Source: Typhlomys cinereus
Lineage: Eukaryota > Chordata > Mammalia > Rodentia > Platacanthomyidae
DNA: 64,000 nt
Assembly (NCBI GenBank): GCA_023101885.1
Contig: JALPQD010000394.1
Span: 1,672,581-1,736,580, forward strand
Reading direction: 5' to 3'
The notes under the pieces were generated by a model. It saw only the letters and a program-made list of their open reading frames with translations, was not told the DNA's origin and searched no databases. This document shows, in pieces, positions 35,013 to 45,776 of this stretch (position 1 is the stretch's first letter; each line of letters begins with the position of its first letter). A program made the position numbers and the translations under genes.

Positions 35013-35387
35013 TGTGAGAGTTAATCTTGGGTATCAATCTGACCACACCTGGCATTAACTAAGATCAGCTGTCAGACTATCTGAATAGATTATCCAGATC
35101 AATACATTTAGAATACAAAGACCAACCGTAGATCTGATTAAAACCTCCAAAGATCTGATTGGAACCTCCTAGTAGTGGACCAGGTAAAAGGAACCATAGA
35201 GCAGAAGACTTAGAAGAGAGAGAGACTCCAAGATATTTGCAATGACTTAGCCTGCCTCCAGCTTCTCCCACTAGCTATGTTGCCTCTGTCATGAAAAACT
35301 GTTTCTCCCCTCTGGAACCATAAGCTGAATAAATCTTCCTTTCTCCTTTATGCTCTTTCACAGCAACAGTTAAGAGTAACTATTATA
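35013..35387 (+). mobile_element. MaLR solo LTR with 5-bp TSD
   Basis: Starts TGTGAGAGTTAATCTTGG and ends 'cacagcaacagttaagagtaactattata'. Related to 29010-29302 in its 3' half ('gcaatgacttagcctg', 'cccctctggaaccataag'). Flanking GATAG (35008-35012) and GATGG (35388-35392) form a 5-bp TSD with one mismatch, as expected for an LTR element integration. Confidence 0.75.
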
Positions 35388-37734
35388 GATGGTTAGTAGT
35401 TACTCAATTGATGGAATCATAAGGCTCCATGCCTCCCTGAGGTTTAGATAATTAAAGTTTGATTAGGGGGGATATTTGCTCTATAATTTAACAACTTCCA
35501 AAGTGCCTATAGTCCTGTAAGCAACACTAAATAAGCTACTTTTTTAACAAAAAAGTTTAAAAATAAATACGTGAAAGCATAAAATAGAAGAGAAACAGAG
35601 AGACTGATTGGGAAAACAAAAGGAATCATTCAGAATAAAATGGGGCAAGATAAGGTAATTAGGCATTGTACATATACTCCAAACTTATGTAACTAATGTT
35701 TAAAAGAAAAATATTATACACATCAAATTATAACCATTCCCAGGGCAGTGGTGGAAAAATTATATATTCTTAGAAACAATAAGCTGTACTTAAGATATGA
35801 TGAATACACTTAAAGTAGATTTATAATATTGGTTTGCATATTATGGTTATGGGTATCCAACAGTGTCTGACTTAACACTGAAGAGGCTGAGATGAAAGTG
35901 AGGTGGCTAAATGCTTCAGATGTCCTGACTAGTACTGAAGGCCTGGAGGATTCATGGACAGCCACTGTTCTTCAGTCTTCATTGGAAGCCTGAAGAAGCA
36001 GAGTTCTCATACTAGCAAAGGAATTTAGAATCAACATTTGTGACAGAACATTAGATGAATTTGCCATCAAGAGTAAAGACAGGCAAAAAGCAATGTAGTC
36101 TCCCTCAGATATCCTATTATATGGTAGCCAATGGAATGTGCCACCCAAATTTAGAATGAGTCCTTTCAGTTCAAATAATTTGATCAAGAAAATCTTTACA
36201 GATATATCCAGTGGATTATCTCTTAGTCAATTCAAGGTGCAGTCAATCTGAGAAGCAATATTAACCAGCACGCTGCATAAAGAATTTCATACAACTCTGG
36301 GTAATATGACATCACTCAATAATTCTAGAAAAGTCTCAAACAAATAGAGAAAAAACAAACAGGCAACTGATACAAGCCCAGGATTATGACCACCAAAATT
36401 CTGGGCAATTGGCCATGAATTCAAGCTCCATGCACATTGAATTTGATAAAGGCAGCAGGCTAATTACATCCCCTTGACAGTCCTTACGATTTCAAGACTC
36501 AAGGTCCTTATTAAAAGGAAAATCTGTCTAGAATTTTGGATGAAAGACTCTCTGAGACAAAGCCTGTTCACAAAAAAAAAAAAAACCCTGTTACTTCCTC
36601 ACAGGACAGAGAGCAATATAAAATAATAATAAGTATGAGAGGATAATGAAATATAACTTTTCTTTAAAAAAACCCATAATGTCACATTAATTAGTCACCA
36701 AAATAAAGACATATGAAATGTCTGAAAAGATAATTATTTTAGGAAATGTCAAACTTCAGAAAAATACAGAATAATTTTAATGTATCAGGAAAATAATAAG
36801 TGAACAGAAGAAAGTATTTAACACATTAAGTTTATTAATATTTAAAGTAAATTTAAAGGTGAAAAATTGAAATAAAAATTGAAATAGCATCAATGCCAAA
36901 ATAAAGCTATCAGCAGAAAATATCTGTGAGCTATGTAAGTTATTTGTACATATATGTAAAATCAGTAAGGAAAAAACAAAAAGAAAGAAGTGAAACAATG
37001 AACATTATCAGCATTTATAAAGTAAAGCATCAAAAAGAAAAATATTCAAATTATGAAAATATTTGAAAGGGAAAATAAAAAGCAATCATGCATGATATAT
37101 ATGTGTACATATATATCAAAGAAATGAAATTCAAAATTAGTGAAACCAAACATAATCAAGGTCATTGTATGGCATATTATTATCGAAATGTCAAACACAA
37201 ATGACAATGAAAAGATTTTGAAAATAGAAAGGTAAAGAAGCATAAGTGGATAAAGCAGTTCCATTAAAGCTTAATGAAAATCTTCTGAAAAGAAATTAAT
37301 AGCTAGAAGACTGTAAAAATAAATGTATAAGAAGGAAAGAACCAAGCCAGTGATACTATATTTAGCAAAGTGAACTTAGAGTCTAAGTCACCTCTAGCTG
37401 ACTCAAGGTCCAAGATCAATAATTATGACCCCATGACAGACATCATGTTCCTAACATTGAAGACGCAACAACTACTGTATTAAAAACAAAGGGAAATTGA
37501 AGGCTTTCCTGCACAAACAAAAGCTGAGGAAGATCTTCAAAACTGACTTATGTGCTAGAATTGTTGAAGGGAAATATTCAAAAGCAAAAGTCATTAGTAG
37601 CATAAGCAAATAATAAGTAACATGAAAGACAAGAGAAATACTCAACATTCAATCAAAACATATTTTTCTACAATGGAGAATAAACAAGGCAGAATCCCAC
37701 AACATTTAAAAGAGCCACATAAAAATAATTGTGG
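35388..37734. other. Unassigned AT-rich sequence
   Basis: No coding region or named repeat; many A-rich stretches. Probably ancient L1 decay, but I cannot place it. Confidence 0.45.
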
Positions 37735-38985
37735 ACAGCTGAGCTTTAACCAAGACATCTAAATCACCCCCACCATCCTATGGTTCAGGGAGCATTGCAG
37801 AAGAACATGGTAAAATATGCATCCTGTTGGAATGGAATATTTGTGATGCAGAGAACTATAAATGGTCAGAGTACAGAATGTTGGCAAATGGGGGTACCTC
37901 ATGAGCTTGTATGATTAGGGAAAAAAAGTGGGATAAAAAAAGAATATAGGCAAGCCTACAATATTAAGTTCTAATCAGGTAATCAAAATATTTCCCCATC
38001 CCAAGTCTCAGGGAACCTAGCAGAAGTGGTAAGATTGAGAGAACCTAAAGTTGGGAAGATATATTGTTGGCCAAGACACTCCATTCTTGTCAGACTGGAG
38101 CATCCAGAAGCTGACTACAATGAGATCTACTTCAACCAGATCTACACAATGGCTGGCATATTGACATATCCCCCTGTGGACTACCTAGGATCTCAGGAGA
38201 AACTACAATCAGAGAGAATTTTTGCAGTTAAGTCCCATCAAAATAAAATAAATTTCCCCATATGTGGGTTTGCCTACTGGAGGGCCATTTATACTACCAC
38301 AGATCCCCCAAAAAGAGAGCTGTGGTCCACACATGCATGAGGACATGAAAGTGATAGGGAAATGGCTGGACTGGGGAACCAAAGGGAAGGTGGGAGAGGA
38401 GAAGGTTAGGAAAGGGAGTGTGTGGTGGGCAAGGACATAAATTAATTTTCTTTGTATATGAACATATCAAAGAATAAAAAGAAAAATGTAACTAAAAACA
38501 GATGAGTGTGGTAATAATGTAAAAGGCTAAAGGTGGGGAGAGTTACTGCCATATGGTATCCTCCAATCATATCAGGGCGTCCATACCTAAGAGCTCAATT
38601 CATTGATGTCTACTTCCACCAGACCTCCACAATTGCTGACCTATCAACATTTCAGTAGGCAGGAAAGTGGATCACAAAAGATGTGGTAACACAGAGACTC
38701 TCTGGATCTAGTGGTAGACAAGAGAAAGGAAGTTTCTTTACAAGATGATTTGCCCTCAGGAAGGTCACTCAAGTCCTAGAAAGTGCCAAGAAACTTAACA
38801 ATGGTGGTGTCCTGGATGGAACCCAATGGATTACACGTACAGAGGGACATGGGAACTGGAGGGAGATGAGCTCAGCAGAACAAATGGAATGGGATGAGAG
38901 GAGGTTTGATGAGGAGCACAACATAAAAACAGGAACTCATTATATTTCTGTATGAAAGCTCAAAAAATAAAATAAAAATAATAAA
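37735..38985 (+). mobile_element. Cluster of three old L1 3' UTR ends
   Basis: Three successive pieces each resemble an L1 3' terminus. 37735-37945 has 'ccatcctatggttcaggga' and 'gagcttgtatgattaggg', like L1-F's end at 57546. 37965-38480 has 'cccatcccaagtctcaggga' and a purine-rich stretch before an A-rich tail. 38520-38985 has an 'aaggctaaaggtggggag' start and 'catgggaactggagggagatgag' before the tail. The head-to-tail order suggests repeated insertion into A-rich tails. Confidence 0.5.
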
Positions 38986-39627
38986 AATCAAATTATCAAA
39001 GTAGTTCACAATTTCTGATGCAATTATCTTCAATGTATATCAACTCAAAAAGATACAAGGTATATGCTAATATCAAAATGTATGAGAACATGTAGGTGTA
39101 TGAAAATATTTTCAAAATATCTGAAATTGACACAGAAAACAAAGTATATTATCTCATATGCATGAAATTTACATGATGAAATATATTATGTATGTTAAAT
39201 TGAAAAATATTTTTTTAAAAAATAAATGAAACATTAGTTTCATATAAAGTATCCTTGAATAAATAGCACCAAAAATAATAACAGTATTTAGGAAAATTTA
39301 CAAATTAAGCAACATGCTCTTACTCAGACAAAGGATTAATGATTAAACTACAAAGGAATTTTTAATTTAAAAAAGTATAGATTAAATCCAACCAGATACC
39401 AAAATTTATGTGATTCATGAGAAACAGTATCAATGAGGAAGTCTGTAAAAATAGCTGGAGTATACTAGCAATGCAGAAGATCCAAAATGAATAAAATAAT
39501 TTAAATACCTTAAGGAACTATTAAAAATGAAAATACAAAATACAGTAAATAAGTGGCAGAAATTGAATATCTTAAACAAATAAAACAGAAACACAAACAT
39601 CTTGAGAAAATATCAATGACACTGAAT

Positions 39628-39628
39628 T

Positions 39629-39683
<55 letters not shown>

Positions 39684-39685
39684 TT
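39628..39685 (+). repeat. (TTTA)n microsatellite
   Basis: About 14 tetranucleotide units at the tail of the minus-strand L1, evidently grown from its polyA tail. Confidence 0.95.
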
Positions 39686-40427
39686 CCACTCATACAAAGT
39701 TGATAAATACCCTATTCCCCTCCACCCCTCCCTGGATCCCCTTGGTCCCTTCCCCGTTTCCCTTTCCTTTCCCCCACTCTCTCCCTTTCTCCCAGTGCTC
39801 CCTCTCCCCCATTCCTGGAGCATCCTTTAGTGTGAATGTCGAACTTCCCTCTGGGTCCTCTTCTCTGATGAGATGTAAGGACTCAGTGGCATTGCCTAGA
39901 GCTGTTTTTCGTGTTCCCCTTTCGTATAGGAACACTATTGTGGTTGTTAATCCTTTGCCTCTAAGAATCCTAGTGCCTGTGATCCATGCTAGACTTTGGG
40001 GGTTCAATGATATGTTGGTCATTGTGCAGGTCATGCAATGTCCTATTATGATTACTTCGGCCCTAACTTGTACGGAGTATCTTGCATATCATTGCTCCTC
40101 CCCATTTTTACGCTCTTACAATCTCACCGCCCCCTCTTCTGCAAATTTCCCTCAGCTTTAGAATGGGGAGAGATTAGGCTGGCCTGGTTCCAGGTGGTTG
40201 ATGTACAGTCTCTGATTTTCTGAATTATGGTTTGTTGATTTTTTTTCAGTTTTGCTGTTCCTAGACTGCCCTTGGCTCCATCCTGATGGAGTCCTTGATG
40301 GTGGCCTATACTCTGCTGTAGCATGGTCCCCTCTCTCCTTGTTTCTGGCAATGTCCTCTTTCCCCTTATAATCTGCTTATAATCTTTGCAATTACTGTAG
40401 GTGTTACAGAAATTTATGTTTGAATGG
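39632..40427 (-). mobile_element. 5'-truncated L1 3' end, minus strand, with TSD
   Basis: Reverse complement of the L1 3' UTR, from a (TTTA)n tail through the C-rich block (39715-39800) to 'gtaatacc'-type sequence near 40425. The TSD 'atgacactRaatttta' lies at 39616-39631 and 40428-40443. An internal deletion joins two 3' UTR parts near 40290. Confidence 0.85.
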
Positions 40428-40443
40428 ATGACACTAAATTTTA

Positions 40444-41629
40444 AAAGGCAGTATTCAAAAGCTTTTTTTTATATTCTCACTAAAGCTTTATGAATTGGTA
40501 TTTTTCTCCTTTATATAGTTTGAAGAGAATTGTCAACTATCTAAAGTTTATAGGTGAAGATATTGAAAATTCATTACATTTAAGAAATGTTATAAGGGTG
40601 AAATTCTCATTATTAAGTCTTGGCGGTTTTGAAAGAGCACACCAGAACCAAATTAAAACTAATACATATGCCTGGTACCTGACATGTCATATCATGCCCT
40701 ATATTTTATTGCAGTAATAAAATATACTGGTACAGAAAATCGATGTGAAAAATAGGATCATTATTACAACTCTGGATCACTGGCTGAAAAATGAAAATGT
40801 TAGAACAACATGAAAGAAAAAGACCCTTAAAGTATAGACAGTATTGGAGGTAAGCAAATGAGGGTTCAGAAGATATACAGTCTAGATATAAGTTAAAAGT
40901 ATGTCAGTGTAAATAACTTTCAGTGAACAGAACTCTGACAAAAATGATGATTTTATTAAACACTGGTCTAAAAGTCATTCTTCTTACACCATGATAAGGA
41001 AGTTAACATTTTTTTAATATACTAAAATGAAGTGGCAGACTGACCTCAGAGAATATACTACTATTTTGTATAAGAAACAAAATTGAAAATACAAAATGTT
41101 CTGACAATCAATTATGTATTAGTCACTTTTAACTTGACTTAAATGTGATTTATAAGTGTGAGCTGCAAAATGAGACACTGTCATGAAAAAAAAAAGGGAG
41201 AAAAGACTTTTGAAAGATAGAGGAAGAAGGGGCACACTATATTTACATAAATAGGTACATCATGTATAAATGATAAAAAGTATATATGCTTATTGAATTA
41301 AAATCAAATTATTTGAATTATTTAATAGAATACATAGTACATTGAACATTGAGACATAAATTTAAATATACTTTCTCTCTGAATTTTTAATGAATTACCT
41401 GAAGGAATGTACATTGAGGTAAGGGAAAGCTCTCCATATTATAAAGTTAAAAACATTTCTATTTATAATCTTGGCAGAATAAAATAGCAAAATATTTCAC
41501 ATGTTGAAATATTTACAATATTACCAATGCCATGTTTTAGTTACAGAATGTGAGGAAAATATAAGAATTATGAGAAGTTAAATACTATAAAACAAATAAT
41601 GAAAAATTTCCAAATGTAACAAAAAGCAA

Positions 41630-41669
<40 letters not shown>

Positions 41670-41931
41670 GTTTGAATAGCTTAAAGTTGCATATACTCAA
41701 AATAATTCAAACCTAGGTACAAACATCATAACAAACCTTTTAATTGCCTGAGATTAGTAGACAGTACTTATTATCTATCTGAAGAAATTAACACAACAGG
41801 AATAAAAGCAATCAAGCAACAGGTAATAAGTATATAGAAGAATACATTGTGTCTTTTTCTTTAACTCAACTGCTTAGCAAAATATCTACTGTCAATAGAA
41901 TTATGTCAATGGGCTTTTGTATGGCAGTAAG
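40444..41931. other. Unassigned AT-rich sequence
   Basis: No gene or recognisable repeat apart from the (TA)n tract at 41632-41667. Confidence 0.5.
41632..41667. repeat. (TA)n microsatellite
   Basis: About 17 TA units; self-complementary and likely variable. Confidence 0.95.
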
Positions 41932-42308
41932 TGTATCAGTCACTCTTATCTGTTGCTGTGAGACACCATTCAAAGTCAAGCAACTTAAAAGGGAGAAAAT
42001 GTTTTATTAGGCTTACACTTCCAGAGGGGAGATAGAGTCTTTCATGGCAGAAAGAGCATGGCTGGTGACAGAAGCTGGAATAGGCTTAAATTACATCCAT
42101 CAAGGAGGCTAAGAGCTACAAAACTGCCAACTGAGAGGTCAGCCCTCTCTTAGAAGTAAGGTGGAGCTAATCTACCTCAAGACTCACCCCTTGTAATTGC
42201 CTTTCTTCAGCAAATCTCCATCTCTTAAATGTGTCATGACCTTTGCTCACAACTGAAGATTCAGACACATGAGTCTTTGGGGGACAACTCACATTTCAAA
42301 CCTTGACA
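41932..42308 (-). mobile_element. MaLR solo LTR with 5-bp TSD
   Basis: On the minus strand it begins TGTCAAGGTTTGAAATGTGAG and ends 'cacagcaacagataagagtg...taca': a complete rodent MaLR LTR of the 29010 type, with 'ccccaaagactcatgtgtctg' near the start and 'ctctggaagtgtaagcctaataaaa' near the end. Flanks GTAAG (41927-41931) and ATAAG (42309-42313) fit a 5-bp TSD with one mismatch. Confidence 0.85.
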
Positions 42309-43591
42309 ATAAGAAATTCATATAAGTTAATAAGTAATTTGTGAGTACCATTTCTGCATATTATTGAAATTAAGTTGGTAATAACCTCATATAGATGACT
42401 TTATATGATCCCTCTAATATTTAATGAAGTTTTTTGACAGTTCACTTGAGTTTAGAATTTTTTATTAATAATTTTATACAAATTTGATAGGTACCCCATT
42501 CCCCTCCCTCCCTTCAGCCCTCCCTGTATCCCCTTGTTCTTTCCTTCCTATTCCCTTTCCTTTCCCTCCCTCCCTCCCTTTTTCCCAGTGCCCCCCCCAT
42601 TCCTGAAGCATCCTGTTGCGTGCATGGCAAACTTCCCTCTGGATCCTCCTATCTGATGGGGTGTAGGGACTCAGTAGCATTGCCTAAAGCTCTTTTTTGT
42701 GTTCCCCTTTAGTATAGGAATACTATTGTGACTATTAATTCCTTGCCTCTAAGGATCTTAGAGCCTGTGATCCATGCTAGACTTTGAGGGGTCAATGACA
42801 TGTTGGTCATTGCATGTAGGTCATGCAAAGTCCTATTATGATTACTTCAGCCCTAACGTGTGTTGAGCATCTTGCATATTGTTGCTCCTCCCCATCTTTA
42901 TGCTCTTACAATCTTACCTCCCTCTCTTCTGCAAATTTCCCTGAGCTTTAGAATGGGGAGAGATTAGTCTGGCATGGTCACTGGTGATTAATGTAAGGTC
43001 TCTGATGCTCCAAATTATGGTTTGTTATTCTTCTTTTTTTTCTTCTTCCAGTTTTGTTGTTCCTGGACCGCCCTTAGCTCCATCCTGATGGGTATTGGAT
43101 GTCAACTCCTAGCTAGAGACAAAAGGCCGTTAAAATAGTGTCTTATTATAAGAGTAGATTCAAAGGTAGATGGAACAAGAATAGGAGACCACGGTGAGGG
43201 GGAGGGGTCAGTCTCCCATTTGCAGGATGTTTACCTTCTGTCTGTCAGACTCTATGCCCTTCTTTTCTGTTGAGATCAAACCACATCAGTTGCAAGTGCC
43301 CAGGAAGGAAAATCTGTGAGCTTAACTAGACATCGCAATACTTACCTGCAGTACTTGATAGTGGCCTGTGTTCTCTGCTGTAGCATGATCCCCTCTCACC
43401 TTGTTTCTGGCGGTGCCCTCCTTCCCCTTTCCTTCTGTATGTAATCTTTGCAATTACTGTAGGTATTACAGAGATTTATCTTTGAGTGTGTCACTAAGTG
43501 AGTTTGGTACTAGGATCCACCTATTAGGGAGTACATATGGTGCTTAATTTTCTGTGTCTGAGATACTTCACTCAATATAATTGTTTCTAAT

Positions 43592-44475
43592 CCCAACCCC
43601 CCCCTCCCCGCCCGCCCACCCGGTGAGCACCCAGGCTGACTCCCGCTTGGCACTGGGCCCCCACCCCTGATGCCCCCAGACCCCTCCCAGCTGCCGCAAC
43701 CCGCCAGCTCCCCAGGTGAATGAGTGAGTGAGCCTGTCCCAGCACAGCCCAGCCCCCACACCCCGGAGCTACCCGCCAGCCCGGCGAGCACCCAGGCCAA
43801 CTCCAGCTTAGCCTGAGCCCGCCCCGGATCCCAGCCCCTCACATCCTCCTGCCCCCGCGTGCCTCTGAGCCCCCCCCCACAGGTCCCAGGTGAAGAATTC
43901 TGCCATCAACATCAGACCCTCTGCCTCTCCGGCCCACTGGAGACCTACCCACGTGGCCCATGGAAGACACACTGCTACTCAGAATTCAACAGAGTCCAAA
44001 GGAAACTCAAGCAAAACTCTAAGGAACAAAGGGAACACAGGCCATACATCTGGACTGCACTACAATCATTATATCACGTGGGCGAGATTCTTCACATCCA
44101 ACCCAAAGACAAGTAAACTTTTTCTTTTTCCTTTTACCTTACTGATCCTTTCTAGTATCAGTTGCTGTAGATCAACATTCTCATACAGCCACCCCAAAAA
44201 CATACAACTCCAGGGAGTACACCACTCACCCTCACATATCACCAAGATACTAAATCATAAAAGTGCACTACCATACTAATATTCACCCCCTGGTTACCTA
44301 ACCTGACTTAAATGATGTACTAACAGCCTAATAGAATCATCTAGGATATAACAAAACACAAACATACCCAATCCAAGGCAAGCACTAGTAATAACTGGCA
44401 AGTGTAACAATACCAACTACATCAGTTCAGTGAAAAACACACAGAAACTGAATGGTCTTACAAAACCAAACAACA
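43592..44475 (+). promoter_or_regulatory. L1-D 5' UTR with a second monomer type
   Basis: 43592-43880 is very C-rich and holds two related units marked by 'gagcacccaggc' at 43625 and 43796 (period about 171). The non-monomeric part then runs to ORF1 ('ccatcaacatcagaccctctgcctct', then AC-rich sequence). The monomer differs from that in L1-B and L1-C although the coding regions are close. AG|GTGA donor-like sites occur at about 43710 and 43888. Confidence 0.7.
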
Positions 44476-45719
44476 ATGCCCAAGTCAAAGTGCAGATCCA
44501 TGAGAAACAAAACCCAAGAAGACCAAGCTCCCACCGAAAGAATTAATCCCATAATGATAGATTCCAACGAGAACAAATTCACAGAACATAGCCATGAAAG
44601 ACAGACCCAACATAATGACTTTCAGAGTATGATCCTTACCATGATTAATACTATGAAAGAGGAAATTCAAGAAGAGTTAAACAACCGTTTCGACCACTTA
44701 GAACAGGAACACAACAGGCACTTGGAGGAGTTGAGAAAACAGTTCAAGAAACAAAAATAGGCATAGAGCAGTTAAAACAGTCTCAGGCAGAGTTTAAAAT
44801 TGAACTAAAAGACAAGTTATCTTCAACCCAAAACTCAAGGGAGAGTCTTATGAGCAGAACAAACGAGGCAGAAAATAGAATTTCAGATCTTGAAGACAAA
44901 GTGGGAGAATTAACCAGCTCAATGGAAGAGATTGTTAAAGCCAAAAAGATACTGGAGAGGAACATTCAAGAGATATGGGAAACCATGCGCATTCATGGAA
45001 TACCAGAACAAGAATCCCAAAATACCACACCTGAGGAAATTTTTCAATTCATCATAAATGAAAACTTCCCACAACTAAAGAATGAGAGGCCTATCCAAAT
45101 ACAAGAGGCATTTTGCACTCCAAACAGATATGACCAAAATAGAAAATCGCCACGGCAAATAATAGTCAAAACACTCCACATTCAAAACAAAGAAAAGGTG
45201 CTGAGAGCTTCAAGAGAAAAAAAAGCAACTTACTTTTATTTATTTATTTTTTTATAGGGGAGAGTGCGAACGCAGTCCCCCACTACCACAAATTATGCAG
45301 TGGAGTTTCCCACATTTGGGGAAATCTCAGGGGTCAGCACATCCAGAGTGCAATGGATAAGCCTCGCCCTGGGAAAACCGCCTTCGTGATCATGGTATCT
45401 CCCCTGCCAGGTAAGTATGCAAATCACTTTTAAAGATAAACCTATTAGAATAACAAATGACTATTCAATGGAAACAGTAAAAGCAAGAAGAGCTTGGAGA
45501 GACATACTTCAAGTATTAAATGAGCAAAAATGCCAAACCAGACTGATATACCCGGCAAAACTATCTGTCATGATTGAGGGAGAAAGAAAAGTTTTCCAGC
45601 ACAAAGACAACTTGAAGGAATACATGTCTACGAAACCAGGCCTTCAAAAAATGCTAGAAATGATACTCAAGCTTGAAGATAAGAACAAGCGTATCCAGGA
45701 GGACAGAAGGGAAGTATAA
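44476..45719 (+). pseudogene. L1-D ORF1, broken by a 1-bp deletion and a U1 insertion
   Basis: ATG 44476 ('MPKSKCRSMRNK'), N-terminal region, then a coiled coil rich in Glu/Asn/His. A one-base loss in an A run near 44735 (compare 4437-4450) shifts the frame to a stop at 44758. The correct frame reopens at 44850-45257 with the RRM ('MRIHGIPEQE', 44987-45016). The U1 retropseudogene interrupts it at 45255-45418. The C-terminal domain runs 45419-45719 and ends TAA. Confidence 0.88.
45255..45418 (-). pseudogene. Rnu1-ps: U1 snRNA retropseudogene, full length (164 nt)
   Basis: On the minus strand it starts ATACTTACCTGGCAGGGGAG, the U1 5' end that pairs with 5' splice sites. It continues through stem-loop I ('accatgatcacgaagg'), the 70K/A-protein regions, the Sm site 'aatttgtgg' and the 3' loop 'ggactgcgttcgc'. 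Length equals the standard 164 nt. A tail 'tataaaaaaataaataaat' follows its 3' end. Diverged TSDs flank it: 'gcaacttactttt' (45224-45236) and 'gcaaatcactttt' (45419-45431), two mismatches. An L1-machinery product with no promoter elements visible; not expected to be expressed as U1. Confidence 0.93.
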
Positions 45720-45776
45720 TACCACCAAAGCATAAATATTAAACAATACACTTACAAAAGCCACTAAACATAAACA

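Noticed and set aside
38026..38340. 104-codon frame as a possible small gene
   Set aside because: It overlaps an old L1 3' UTR remnant, has no supporting promoter or homology and no family resemblance.
45255..45418. A functional U1 snRNA gene
   Set aside because: It has a polyA-like tail, TSDs and L1 ORF1 sequence immediately on both sides, with no snRNA promoter (PSE) or 3' box; several bases also differ from U1.
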